Of a stretch of 58,775 nt of DNA, positions 7,441 through 15,670 are shown one piece after another. How positions within the stretch are numbered: position 1 is the stretch's first letter; each line of letters begins with the position of its first letter. The stretch covers positions 1 to 58,775 of the forward strand of contig NZ_JAPTGB010000014.1 of assembly GCF_026891975.1 (NCBI RefSeq). Reading direction: 5' to 3'. Below the pieces are notes generated by a model that was not told the origin of the DNA, did not search any database, and saw nothing but the letters and a program-made list of their open reading frames with translations. Source of the DNA: Methanocorpusculum petauri. GTDB taxonomy: Archaea; Halobacteriota; Methanomicrobia; Methanomicrobiales; Methanocorpusculaceae. The translations under genes were made by a program, and so were the position numbers.

Positions 7441-8581
7441 TTTCCGCTATCTCCCGGAGTGCGTGGATGGTGGTCTGACATTCTTCGTCGGTGGTGAAAC
7501 TGGAGAGACTCAGGCGGATGCATCCTTCGCCGCCGTCGATTGTTTTGTGTACGAGCGGGGCGCAGTGGAGGCCGGTTCGCACTAATATATTATAGGCCCG
7601 GGCGAGGATGAATCCTGCTGAGTCATTGTCCAGTCCCTGGATGTTGAGGGCGATTACGGGGAGGTCGGGGGTTTTGTTGTAGATGGTGATGGTTTCTTCG
7701 TCGGCGAGGCCGGAGATGATGGCAGCTGTCCGGCGTCCGGTTTGTTCGGCGAGGGTGGAGATTCCCTGCTGGTCCAGATATGCAATGCCTGCGGCGAGTG
7801 CGGCAAGGCCGGGGTAATTGTGTGTTCCTGTTTCAAACCGGTCCGGCATTTCCCGGGGCTGGAAGAGGGAGATGGAGTTGGTTCCGGTTCCGCCGAATCG
7901 TACGGGTTCGATTGTTTCGGGGTCCCGCAGGTAGAATCCTCCGGTGCCGGGGATGCCGAGGAGGCCTTTGTGGCCGGTAAAGACGAAGGCGTCGACCGGC
8001 AGATCTGGCAGTGTTATGGGTATGTGGCCTGCGGTCTGGGCGCCGTCCACGATGAAGTAGATGCCGTGATCGTGCAGAATTTCACCGATTGCCCGGATGT
8101 TTTGTACGGAACCAAGTACGTTACTTGCGTGAGTCATTACCATGAGTTTTGTGTCGGGCTGTATGGCGGCCTCGACGGTTTCGGGCGTGACGTAGGCGTT
8201 GGTGAAGGGGAGGATGCCGAGCCGGATGCGGCCGGTTCGCTGGTATTCGTGGAGGGGACGAAGGACGGAGTTGTGGTCAAGGGCGGTGGTGAGGACGTGG
8301 GGGGTGTCGGTGCGGTCGGCAAGAAATCCCGATATGAGTATGTTTAACGAGTCGGTTGCGTTGTGGGTGAAGCTGAGGTGGTCGGGTTCCGGGACGCCGA
8401 GGAGACGGGCGAGGCGTTCGCGGGCGAGCAGGATGTAGTCTTCTCCCTGGGTTCCGGTCGTCCGACCGGAGCCGAACGGCGGGAGGGCAAGAGCGGCGGC
8501 GACCGCTTCGGTGACTTCGGGGGGTTTGGGCCAGCTGGTGGCGGCGTTGTTGAGGTAGATGAGGGAGGGTGCGGGAGGCAT
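7412..8581 (-). CDS. Class V aminotransferase, cysteine desulfurase-like
   Basis: The 389-residue protein is a fold-type I PLP enzyme of the NifS/SufS group. YLNNAATSWPKP at residues 9-20 is the typical start, D179 and H103 sit at cofactor-contacting positions, and K205 in FTGHKGLLG is the Schiff-base lysine. C340 in RTGLHCAP matches the catalytic cysteine that carries sulfur in SufS-type desulfurases. It would release sulfur from cysteine as a persulfide for Fe-S clusters or thiolation; a related selenocysteine lyase or isomerase role cannot be excluded. No iscU/sufU partner is adjacent. It is divergent from the phosphohexuloisomerase gene. Confidence 0.88.
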   Translation of the reverse strand: MPPAPSLIYLNNAATSWPKPPEVTEAVAAALALPPFGSGRTTGTQGEDYILLARERLARLLGVPEPDHLSFTHNATDSLNILISGFLADRTDTPHVLTTALDHNSVLRPLHEYQRTGRIRLGILPFTNAYVTPETVEAAIQPDTKLMVMTHASNVLGSVQNIRAIGEILHDHGIYFIVDGAQTAGHIPITLPDLPVDAFVFTGHKGLLGIPGTGGFYLRDPETIEPVRFGGTGTNSISLFQPREMPDRFETGTHNYPGLAALAAGIAYLDQQGISTLAEQTGRRTAAIISGLADEETITIYNKTPDLPVIALNIQGLDNDSAGFILARAYNILVRTGLHCAPLVHKTIDGGEGCIRLSLSSFTTDEECQTTIHALREIAENANTAIHSA

Positions 8582-8729
8582 TTTTCTCGGGAGAGTATCG
8601 GCTATGCAGATCGATAAGGGTTTCGTCCCCGGGTCGCATCCGGTCAGACATCAGACGATGTTTGAACTTTTGGAGAAAGCCGGACAAACGCCAACCCTCA
8701 TGTATCTGCGCAACCCATATAGTAGCAGT

Positions 8730-9332
8730 ATGACGCACGGAGCCTCCGTCAAAAATATGATGAGTTTAATGGCATCCCGCATTGATGCCATCGCCCAGAT
8801 GATCGCAAGCGGCGAGATTGATGCATTCCTCGCAGCAATCCTGGATGCAAAACGCATCTACGTGATGGGTGCGGGACGTTCCGGTCTTGTTGCCAAGTCC
8901 TTTGCCATGCGGCTGATGCATATGGGCATGACCTCCTATGTGGTCGGGGAGACGATCACGCCCGCAATCGGTGAAGGCGATCTGATCGTTGCCTTCTCCG
9001 GTTCGGGTAACACAAAGACCATCGGGGATATTGCCGAGACGGCAAAAGGCCTCGGCGTCAAAGTTGCGCTGATCTCGTCAAACCCTGACTCCCGCATCGG
9101 AAAGATTGCCGACTACATCATCCGGATTGAGACGCAGCGTGACCCTGTCAGCTGTGATGCCCACGAGTATGAAATCCGCCAGATGCTGGGCGAGCACCGT
9201 TCGTTTGCACCGCTCGGCACCATCTTTGAGACGACGTCCCTTATCTTCGGTGATGCGGTCATCTCCACCTTAATGGATATGACCAAGACCGAAGAGAGCG
9301 ACCTGAAGCGCCGCCACACTAACATTGAGTAA
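8730..9332 (+). CDS. 6-phospho-3-hexuloisomerase (SIS domain)
   Basis: The 200-residue protein is a single SIS sugar isomerase domain: VMGAGRSGLVAKSFAMRL and FSGSGNTKT are the two phosphosugar-binding loops. Length and sequence fit PHI, which interconverts arabino-3-hexulose 6-phosphate and fructose 6-phosphate; in methanogens, with HPS, it supplies ribulose 5-phosphate when the oxidative pentose pathway is missing. I chose the ATG at 8730 by family length; the ATG at 8757 is possible, and a TATA-like ACCCATATAG lies just upstream at 8713-8722. The stop is one base before the aminotransferase start, so the two probably share a transcript. Confidence 0.88.
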   Translation: MTHGASVKNMMSLMASRIDAIAQMIASGEIDAFLAAILDAKRIYVMGAGRSGLVAKSFAMRLMHMGMTSYVVGETITPAIGEGDLIVAFSGSGNTKTIGDIAETAKGLGVKVALISSNPDSRIGKIADYIIRIETQRDPVSCDAHEYEIRQMLGEHRSFAPLGTIFETTSLIFGDAVISTLMDMTKTEESDLKRRHTNIE

Positions 9333-9333
9333 C

Positions 9334-10443
9334 ATGACACAGTTTGCAAAACGTGTTCAGGCCATTGACATCTCAGGCATCCGAAAGATGTTTGAGGGAG
9401 CCGGACCGGACGCGATCAATATGGGCCTCGGCCAGCCGGACTTTGACACGCCGGAGAACATCAAGGCCGCAGCCGTTGCAGCCCTCGCCGCAGGAAAAAC
9501 GGGCTACACCAACAACGCCGGAATCGATGAACTGCGGGAAGCGGTCGCGGCGAAACTTTCCCGCGAAAACAACGTTCCCTGCGAAGCGAAGAATGTGATC
9601 ATCACCGCCGGAGGGTCCGGAGCGCTGAACATTGCGATTCAGTCCCTGATTGAGGACGGAGAAAAGGTTGTCTTCAATGATCCGGGATTCGTCTCCTACG
9701 GAGCACTGACAACGCTTGCGGGAGGAATGCCCTGCCCGGTCCGGCTCGGGTCTGATCTGCATCTGGATGTTGAGGCACTCAAAGAGCAGTTCTCGGATCC
9801 GAAGACGAAAGTCTTCGTCCTGAACAATCCGGCAAACCCGACCGGTATGGTTGAGTCGCCGGAGACGGTCCGAGCAGTTGTTGAGTCCGCCGCGGATTCA
9901 GGGGTGACCGTTATCAGTGATGAGGTGTACGAGAAGTTCTGCTACGGTGACGCGAAGTTCGTGAGTGCGGCTGTCTTCGGCGACAACGTGATTACGATTA
10001 ATGCAACGAGCAAAACGTATGCGATGACCGGATGGCGGATTGGATTCCTTGCGGCGAGTGAGGAGATCATTCACGAAGTGGTCAAAGTCCAGCAGTACAC
10101 GCTCGCCTGCCCGACCTCGATTGCCCAGTATGCAGCGCTTGCGGCGTACACAGGGCCGCAGGACTCGGTTGCGGCGATGAAGGCGGAGTACGAGGAACGC
10201 CGCGATCTGCTGATCGCCGGACTTTCGGCGATGGGAATCCCGGTGAACCGCCCGGACGGTGCGTTTTATGCGTTCCCGCAGATCCCTGCGGATACGGTTC
10301 AGAAAATCGTGGATGCGGGCGTTATCATCACGCCCGGCACTGCCTTCGGCAGTGCGGGCGCGGGTTACGCCCGTATGAGTTACGCAACCTCACAGGAAAA
10401 TATCAAGGAAGCTCTTGCCCGGATGGCAAAAGTTGTCAGGTGA
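9334..10443 (+). CDS. Class I/II aminotransferase (aspartate aminotransferase type)
   Basis: This 369-residue PLP enzyme has the fold-type I layout: GLGQPDFDTP at 31-40, NPANPTG at 165-171, DEVYE at 196-200, the Schiff-base K227 in NATSKTYAMTGWRIG, and R235 downstream. It probably transfers an amino group between aspartate or another amino acid and 2-oxoglutarate; exact substrates are not readable. I take the ATG at 9334; a TTG nine bases earlier overlaps the PHI gene. It lies between PHI and the M42 peptidase with gaps of 1 and 6 bp, so the three genes form an operon. Confidence 0.92.
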   Translation: MTQFAKRVQAIDISGIRKMFEGAGPDAINMGLGQPDFDTPENIKAAAVAALAAGKTGYTNNAGIDELREAVAAKLSRENNVPCEAKNVIITAGGSGALNIAIQSLIEDGEKVVFNDPGFVSYGALTTLAGGMPCPVRLGSDLHLDVEALKEQFSDPKTKVFVLNNPANPTGMVESPETVRAVVESAADSGVTVISDEVYEKFCYGDAKFVSAAVFGDNVITINATSKTYAMTGWRIGFLAASEEIIHEVVKVQQYTLACPTSIAQYAALAAYTGPQDSVAAMKAEYEERRDLLIAGLSAMGIPVNRPDGAFYAFPQIPADTVQKIVDAGVIITPGTAFGSAGAGYARMSYATSQENIKEALARMAKVVR

Positions 10444-10449
10444 ATTAGT

Positions 10450-11502
10450 ATGGAACTAACAGAAATCAGTGCATTATTACAGAAGCTTTCCAATGCCCAC
10501 GGCATTTCCGGCTTTGAGTCGCCGGTCGCAAAGATCATCAGAGAAGAGGTCGCTCCCTATGTGGATGAGATAAAGACCGATAAGATGGGAAATCTTGTTG
10601 CGGTAAAGAAGGGCGATGATTTTTCGATCATGCTTGCAGCCCACATGGATGAGATCGGCCTGATGGTCCAGTACGTGGATGAGCACGGATTTATCCGGTT
10701 TATTGCGGTCGGCGGCTGGTTCAATCCTGTTCTGGTTTCCCAGCGGGTTCTTCTGCACGGCGAAATGGGCATTGTTCCGGGAGTTCTCGGTATGAAACCC
10801 CCGCACGTGATGAGCGACGAGGATCGCAAGAAACCGGTAAGTCTTGCGGATATGTTCATCGATGTCGGGGCGACGAGTCCCGAAGAGGTGGAAGCGCTCG
10901 GTATTACGATCGGAACTCCGATTACGATCGATCGGGAGTTTGTGCCGCTTGCGGGAACCTGTGTTACCGGCAAGGCGTTTGACAACCGTGCGGGCTGTGC
11001 GATGCTGATCGGTGCTCTCCGCGAGATGCAGACGAAACATACGGTGTATGCGGTATTCACGGTGCAGGAGGAGGTCGGGCTGAAGGGTGCAAAGACGAGT
11101 TCGTTTGCGCTGAACCCGGATGTGGCGATTGCAACTGACGTGACGATCCCCGGAGATTCTCCGGGGATTGAACGCCGCAAGGCGCCGGTTTTTATGGGCA
11201 AGGGTCCTGTGGTGGTGGCGGTGTCCGCTTCAGGCCGCGGTCATATTGCGGATCCGCGTATCGTTTCCTGGCTGACGAAGACGGCGAAGAAGTTCGATAT
11301 TCCGGTACAGGTGGAGATCGGCGACGGCGGGAATACGGATGCGTCTGCGATCAACTTTGAACGCGGCGGTATTCCCAGCGTCCCGGTCTCGGTTCCGGCA
11401 CGGTATATTCACTCGCCGGTCGAGGTTATCGATCTGAAAGATTTGCAGGCAGGAATCTCCCTGCTTGCAAAAGCTGTCGGCACGAAACCGAAGCTGAACT
11501 AA
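10450..11502 (+). CDS. M42 family metallo-aminopeptidase
   Basis: The 350-residue protein has the complete two-metal site of M42 (tetrahedral TET) aminopeptidases: H65 (AAHMDEIG), D178 (FDNRAG), the catalytic pair E207-E208 (VQEEVG), D230 (IATDV) and H321 (YIHSP). These enzymes form large hollow dodecamers that trim peptides released by the proteasome in the cytoplasm. It starts 6 bp after the aminotransferase and ends the operon; a T-rich stretch follows the stop at 11503-11517. A family member with glucanase or deblocking activity cannot be told apart from sequence. Confidence 0.93.
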   Translation: MELTEISALLQKLSNAHGISGFESPVAKIIREEVAPYVDEIKTDKMGNLVAVKKGDDFSIMLAAHMDEIGLMVQYVDEHGFIRFIAVGGWFNPVLVSQRVLLHGEMGIVPGVLGMKPPHVMSDEDRKKPVSLADMFIDVGATSPEEVEALGITIGTPITIDREFVPLAGTCVTGKAFDNRAGCAMLIGALREMQTKHTVYAVFTVQEEVGLKGAKTSSFALNPDVAIATDVTIPGDSPGIERRKAPVFMGKGPVVVAVSASGRGHIADPRIVSWLTKTAKKFDIPVQVEIGDGGNTDASAINFERGGIPSVPVSVPARYIHSPVEVIDLKDLQAGISLLAKAVGTKPKLN

Positions 11503-11664
11503 TTTTTTTCTTTTTTGGCAGGAACGGAATCTGATCCGATTTTCGTGATCCGTCAAACGAACTCCCTGAAAAGCAAACCCCGGTCCTCTTCACATCAGAT
11601 GCTTCATGAAGAACGGGACAGGTATATTTTCAGCACAAACAATTATCTGTTCTTTTGTCGTAAT

Positions 11665-12762
11665 ATGTGTATCATGGAAAATTGTTGGGATGGAACAGGT
11701 ACTGTTGAAACACCTTATTTGATTCAGTCGGCGGAAGATCTGCTGAAATTTGCAGAAGCGGTAAACTCCGGCATCTCGTATGCGGGAACTCATTTTCTCC
11801 TGACCGCGGATTTGGATCTTGACGGGACTGCCTGGCAGCCGATCGGGGATCATGACCGGGAGTTTTCGTTCTCCGGCAGGTTTGACGGCGGAGGACATAC
11901 AATTCGCGGAGTATCCGTATCCACCGAGAAAACGGACTGCGGATTCTTCGGCCAGGTGACTGGTGTTTCCCGTACCGAGCGGGCTGAAGTTGCCAATCTT
12001 ACCGTGTCCGGTACCATCCGCGGGAAAAAAGTGGTTGGCGGGATTGTCGGATTTCTGCGGGGGGCAGATGTATTCGGTTGTGCCTTTTCGGGTACGGTTA
12101 CGGGAGACACAGTTGTCGGAGGGATAGTCGGGGCTGTGATTGGCGGGATAGTGAGCAGATGCCGGGTGCAGGGGGATATTTCAGGAAGATATGCCGGCGG
12201 TATCGGGGGACAGGGAAAGTACAGTACGATATCCAACAGTTATTTTCTGGGGAATGTGGCAACCCCGCAAACGTATGCCGGAGGCATTGGCGGAAACCTG
12301 ACCGGTATGACGCTTGAGTACTGCTATGCAGCAGGAACTGTTTCCGGAGATAATTATGTTGGCGGGATTGCCGGGTTTACGGAACAGGGACGCTGGAAAG
12401 GCATCCTGTCCCTGATGCAGTCAGTGAGCTGTCCGTATCCGATGTGCGGCAGAATTGCCGGGATGATTCGCCGAGTAACGACACTGGGCTGTCTGGCGTG
12501 GATGGGGATGAAAAATCCGGAAGGGAGGTTTGCACAGTACGTTACGAATAATGGCGGGGACATTTCCTATTACCTGTTGTGGAACGGGTTTGAAAAGAAA
12601 GTGGGACCCTGGAAGGGATGGGATCCGGCGATATGGAAGATCGATCCGGCATTTTCGTCCTACCGGCTTCCGGTACTGACGTGGCAGAAGCAGGAACCGG
12701 AAGGGGACTTTTCCTATCTTGCAGTGGATCTCCATAAGATGGACGCGAAAAAAACTCTGTGA
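11665..12762 (+). CDS. GLUG-repeat beta-helix protein
   Basis: The 365-residue protein consists of repeats in which hydrophobic beta strands alternate with VGGIVG/AGGIGG turns (about residues 110-235), the GLUG motif that builds right-handed beta-helix surface domains. It opens directly with a repeat-like module (GTGTVETPYLIQSAEDLLKF), the usual start of these domains after an export signal, yet no signal peptide and no membrane anchor are visible at either the ATG at 11665 or that at 11674. It therefore looks either cytoplasmic, exported by another route, or N-terminally shortened. The C-terminal 130 residues are aromatic-rich and do not repeat. It stands alone between the M42 peptidase and rubredoxin. 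Confidence 0.75.
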   Translation: MCIMENCWDGTGTVETPYLIQSAEDLLKFAEAVNSGISYAGTHFLLTADLDLDGTAWQPIGDHDREFSFSGRFDGGGHTIRGVSVSTEKTDCGFFGQVTGVSRTERAEVANLTVSGTIRGKKVVGGIVGFLRGADVFGCAFSGTVTGDTVVGGIVGAVIGGIVSRCRVQGDISGRYAGGIGGQGKYSTISNSYFLGNVATPQTYAGGIGGNLTGMTLEYCYAAGTVSGDNYVGGIAGFTEQGRWKGILSLMQSVSCPYPMCGRIAGMIRRVTTLGCLAWMGMKNPEGRFAQYVTNNGGDISYYLLWNGFEKKVGPWKGWDPAIWKIDPAFSSYRLPVLTWQKQEPEGDFSYLAVDLHKMDAKKTL

Positions 12763-12827
12763 CCTGGGTTTTTTTGGCAGTGCCGCAATCCAAACCCTTA
12801 CCATTTTCCAGCAACAACTATTTTTCT

Positions 12828-12986
12828 ATGGCAAAGTATCAGTGCATGACCTGCGGGTATATGTATGACGAAGAAAAGGGTGCAGCCCCCGAAATTTTGG
12901 CAGGAACACCGTTTGACAAAATTCCTGACACCTGGGTCTGTCCTATGTGCGGCGCATCGAAAAAATTCTTTGTAAAAAGAGGATAA
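12828..12986 (+). CDS. Rubredoxin
   Basis: The 52-residue protein has the two CxxCG knuckles of rubredoxin (CMTCGYMYDEEKG near residues 6-18 and CPMCGASK near 39-46) that bind one iron through four cysteines. It carries single electrons in the cytoplasm, in anaerobes typically to oxygen- or peroxide-reducing enzymes. The ATG at 12828 gives the usual length; the frame upstream is open but has no rubredoxin similarity. No redox partner is next to it. Confidence 0.95.
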   Translation: MAKYQCMTCGYMYDEEKGAAPEILAGTPFDKIPDTWVCPMCGASKKFFVKRG

Positions 12987-13096
12987 AATTCTCTTTACTC
13001 TTTTACAGCAGCATCCAGAAGATCAGGATGCGCAGCAGTTTCAGCAGCAGAAGACAGAGACCGAACAACCCGGCTCCGAGGATCGAAAAAAGGAGA

Positions 13097-13735
13097 TCAC
13101 ACCCCTTTCCGATACAGATGGTAAGAGTAGGCGAACGGGATTCCCGCGACAAGGATCATGATGATCACCAGTACCGGCAGGAACCAGATCGCGGGAAGAA
13201 ATGCACAGAGAAGCAGCAGTACGCCTCCACCTATCCAGAGATATCCTGCCAGATGATGGGTTCTGTTCCAGTTTTCCTCGCTGTTGAGCGTCCAGGGAAG
13301 GCGGATGCCCACTGTGTAACTCTGTTTTGACTTCGGCAGATAGTTTCCAATTGCAATCAGCATCACCCCAATCAGTAGGGGAACGATGACCTGAATCGGA
13401 ATTTCTGCGCCCATGCTGGCAAACAGCGTGACCGGCACAAGGATCAGGGTCAGTACCGGGATAAACCATTTGGCAAGAAGTACCAGGGTTTTCGAAGCGT
13501 TTTCAATCTTCGGGTCAGTCCGGAGACCAAACTGCAGAAACAGGTTTAAGCCGCACATCAGAAGCGGGATGCCGAAAACACCGAGGGCTTTCGGGGCGTA
13601 GCCGTCCGGTTCGCCCGCGCCATTCCAGTGAATTATCAGCTGGTCGGGCAGTTGATCCCAGAGTAGAATGCCGGGAATGATCGGCAGCAGGCAGACGATT
13701 GAGGTGGCGAGGGCAGTAGCATTGTTTGGTTTCAT
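13097..13735 (-). CDS. SdpI-like immunity/signal membrane protein
   Basis: The 212-residue protein has six predicted membrane segments. The N-terminal part matches DUF1648 (IIHWNGAGEPDGYAPKAL, residues 34-51) and the C-terminal part the SdpI segment with KSKQSYTVGIRLPWTL. In Bacillus, SdpI protects against the SdpC toxin and also holds the repressor SdpR at the membrane. Here the gene overlaps the ArsR-type regulator by 4 bp, the same pairing as sdpR-sdpI. No toxin gene is visible nearby, so the archaeal version may sense envelope stress rather than a peptide toxin. Confidence 0.85.
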   Translation of the reverse strand: MKPNNATALATSIVCLLPIIPGILLWDQLPDQLIIHWNGAGEPDGYAPKALGVFGIPLLMCGLNLFLQFGLRTDPKIENASKTLVLLAKWFIPVLTLILVPVTLFASMGAEIPIQVIVPLLIGVMLIAIGNYLPKSKQSYTVGIRLPWTLNSEENWNRTHHLAGYLWIGGGVLLLLCAFLPAIWFLPVLVIIMILVAGIPFAYSYHLYRKGV

Positions 13736-14004
13736 TTGGGTTGTTCCTCCCGGAACTGAGCGAACCAGCACATCACCTCTTCGAAGACGGATATGTTGAG
13801 TTCGTAGTAGATGAAATTTTTTTCTTTGTGTTCCCGTACGAGGTCGGCTTTCTTTAGCTGTGCAAGATGGTAGGAGATGGTGGCGTTCGTCATCGCAAAG
13901 TGGCCGGCAATTTCTCCTGCGGAGAGTCTGCCGCCTTTGAGCATAACGAGAATCTCCCGCCGCACGGGATCGGCGAGGGCTTTGAAGGTTTCCGGAAATC
14001 CCAT
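13732..14004 (-). CDS. ArsR-family (SdpR-like) repressor
   Basis: The 90-residue protein is one winged helix: ALADPVRREILVMLKGG (residues 9-25), AGEIAGHFAMTNATISYHL as the recognition region (about 29-47), and a beta wing ending at FIYYELN. It has no metal-binding cysteine pair, so it is not a metal sensor of the classical kind; it resembles SdpR, which is controlled by the membrane protein SdpI encoded by the overlapping downstream gene. A perfect inverted repeat 27-54 bp upstream of its start (14031-14058) is the likely operator, giving autoregulation. Confidence 0.88.
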   Translation of the reverse strand: MGFPETFKALADPVRREILVMLKGGRLSAGEIAGHFAMTNATISYHLAQLKKADLVREHKEKNFIYYELNISVFEEVMCWFAQFREEQPK

Positions 14005-14030
14005 TCCTCACCCATATATTCTGTTGTCCG

Positions 14031-14058
14031 ATCTATTTAGATGTTTTTCTAAATAGAT
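14031..14058. promoter_or_regulatory. Operator-like inverted repeat of the sdpR/sdpI operon
   Basis: Two perfect 11-bp arms, ATCTATTTAGA at 14031-14041 and TCTAAATAGAT at 14048-14058, are separated by 6 bp. The AT-rich arms lie where the TATA box of the minus-strand operon should be, so a bound ArsR-type dimer would exclude the transcription factors. Confidence 0.75.
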
Positions 14059-14152
14059 TGCGGGGAGGTACCTGGCTGAAATGCGAGTCGTCTTTCTTGT
14101 TGTTCGTACGAAACATATGAAGTGTTGGACTGTACAGATTTTTCCGAAAAAT

Positions 14153-14171
14153 ACGCGAAATTTTTTCGCGT
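14153..14171. terminator. Hairpin with A/T tract between two minus-strand operons
   Basis: ACGCGAAA and TTTCGCGT form a perfect 8-bp stem with a 3-base loop, flanked by T and A runs. It sits 9 bp past the stop codon of the membrane regulator gene (minus strand) and could end that transcript. Confidence 0.5.
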
Positions 14172-14179
14172 CCATGGGT

Positions 14180-15046
14180 CTACTGCCCGGAATCTGCGGT
14201 CTTTTTTTGTTCGGCAACTATTTTCCTGCATGCGTCTGCTGCTTCATCTGTGAGACGGTAGGAGTTGCGGGAGCCGTCAGATACGATCATGATCAGGCCG
14301 TCTTCAAGGAATCGCCGGAGATACCAGTCGATATCATTTGGCGTAAGATGGAGGAGTTCTGCGAGTTCCTGTTTGGTGCAGCCGGAATGGTTCCAAAGGG
14401 CAACAACTGCTAATTTTTCTTTCTCCCGCGAAAAAACGGAGTACATCAACTTCTCAGTGTCAGTGTAGAGTTTTCCCCCAGCAAAGTAATGTAAATGTCC
14501 CTGATAATCGGTCGCAGAGATCATGTCTTTCTTTTTCATATTCCTGAGATAGTAGCGGAGCGTACTGCGGTGTATGCCGAGATTGTCGGCAATCATTTGC
14601 AGGGAGTAACCGGGATATTCTTTGATGAAGGTGAGAATCTGTTCCGGTCTGTTGCCTTCCTGCCAACTCTCCCAGCTGTCTTTGCGGCGGTAGAGTACGA
14701 TGAAGGTAAGGCCGAGCGCGGAGATGAAGAGCGTGGTGAGGTGTGCGGTGATGGGCGGAATGTAGGCCATGGGTTCAGTTATAAGTTGCCGGAGAATTTC
14801 CTTTGGCGGCAGCTCCCATAGTTCGACGGTTTTGATCTCAGTGCCGTCATAAATGGGAACAATCTCTTCATCAACTATCTCAAATTCATATTTGTTGTGT
14901 TCCAGACTAACGGTGGGATTATCCGGATCATGATTGAAACCGTAAATTTCTCCCCCTTCTGCAAAAAAGAGTACAACTGCTGCACTGAACAAAACAAGTA
15001 TCACGAGTAAGACAATACCGATCTCATGCAGCAGTTCTCTTTCCAT
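14180..15046 (-). CDS. Membrane-anchored regulator with two winged-helix domains
   Basis: The 288-residue protein has a membrane segment at residues 9-28, an extracytoplasmic stretch of about 70 residues containing IVPIYDGTEIKTVELWELPP, a second membrane segment at about 98-117, and then two cytoplasmic winged helices (about 130-190 and 205-280). The layout is that of a one-component transcription regulator reading an outside signal. The gene starts 2 bp after an exported-protein gene, so the two form an operon. The same pair recurs at 55.7-57.0 kb, with the outside motif PVYDGKSINAVE in the paralogue, so the pairing is selected for. The signal and target genes are unknown; regulation of its own operon and of neighbouring exported-protein genes is my inference. 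Confidence 0.75.
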   Translation of the reverse strand: MERELLHEIGIVLLVILVLFSAAVVLFFAEGGEIYGFNHDPDNPTVSLEHNKYEFEIVDEEIVPIYDGTEIKTVELWELPPKEILRQLITEPMAYIPPITAHLTTLFISALGLTFIVLYRRKDSWESWQEGNRPEQILTFIKEYPGYSLQMIADNLGIHRSTLRYYLRNMKKKDMISATDYQGHLHYFAGGKLYTDTEKLMYSVFSREKEKLAVVALWNHSGCTKQELAELLHLTPNDIDWYLRRFLEDGLIMIVSDGSRNSYRLTDEAADACRKIVAEQKKTADSGQ

Positions 15047-15048
15047 AC

Positions 15049-15504
15049 TTAGTAACTATTAATGATCAAGGTATATGATTGTGTTCCTGAAACTCGCGCA
15101 CCAGTCACATCAAATATCCAAAGTCGATTGAGATCCGCAGCGGCTAAAGACGTTCTGAGAGATATCTTTCCATCCGTTCTTCCATCAATTTCATCCTGCA
15201 TTTTGATAGGGTCACTGTTCGGAGGGTAAATGTACAAATCCAGATCACTTCCGGATGATGTCCGATCCCAGGTAAGTGAGACTTCAAGTTTCTGGCCGCT
15301 TACCGGCGTGTAGGTATGGCGATTTGTTTCTCCCTGAGAAATAGTATCGGTTATCGGAGGGGCACGTGACGGACCTGTAATCTGTTCAGCCGTTAAAATC
15401 TCAAAGGATACCTGCTGGTCAGCAACAGCGGCATTTGCTGAGCCGACAAAGGCAAGCAGAATTATTGCCGCAATCAGTATCTTTATCAGATGCTTCATGA
15501 ACAA
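15049..15504 (-). CDS. Exported pre-peptidase C-terminal-like beta-sandwich protein
   Basis: This 151-residue protein has a signal peptide (about residues 1-26, ending SANAAVA) and a single beta-sandwich domain. Its pattern, a start around ITDTISQGETNRHTY, a middle LEVSLTWDR..SDLDLYIYPP and an end SYTLIIN, matches the pre-peptidase C-terminal/proprotein-type domain often fused to secreted proteases. Here it is free. It is the first gene of an operon with the membrane regulator, and its paralogue at 56.5 kb has the same partner. A role as the extracellular part of a sensor, or as its ligand, is an inference. A TATA box (CTTATAAC, minus strand) and the conserved CACTTTGGTCAAT element lie directly upstream. 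Confidence 0.7.
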   Translation of the reverse strand: MFMKHLIKILIAAIILLAFVGSANAAVADQQVSFEILTAEQITGPSRAPPITDTISQGETNRHTYTPVSGQKLEVSLTWDRTSSGSDLDLYIYPPNSDPIKMQDEIDGRTDGKISLRTSLAAADLNRLWIFDVTGARVSGTQSYTLIINSY

Positions 15505-15518
15505 TAGTTTTCACGTGA

Positions 15519-15550
15519 TTTGTTATAAGATCATTGACCAAAGTGTCATA
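15519..15550 (-). promoter_or_regulatory. Promoter motif, site A
   Basis: Read on the minus strand, TATGACACTTTGGTCAAT (15550 to 15533) is followed three bases later by the TATA-like CTTATAAC. The ATG of the exported protein gene at 15504 lies about 20 bp beyond. An identical 18-bp copy on the other strand is at 16181-16198. Confidence 0.65.
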
Positions 15551-15607
15551 CCCCTATTTTTTTGATGATCGTTTTTGTTCCATGCTTGCTGCGAAAATTG
15601 GGGGTGA

Positions 15608-15635
15608 TGACACTCTGGTCAGTGAAATTATATAG
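15608..15635 (+). promoter_or_regulatory. Promoter motif, site C
   Basis: TGACACTCTGGTCAGT, a two-base variant of the site A core, stands 2-3 bp upstream of AATTATATAG, a good archaeal TATA box. It precedes the decayed lipoprotein gene at 15671. Confidence 0.6.
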
Positions 15636-15670
15636 TATTGACAAAAAAGAATATTCTATGAGATGATTAT

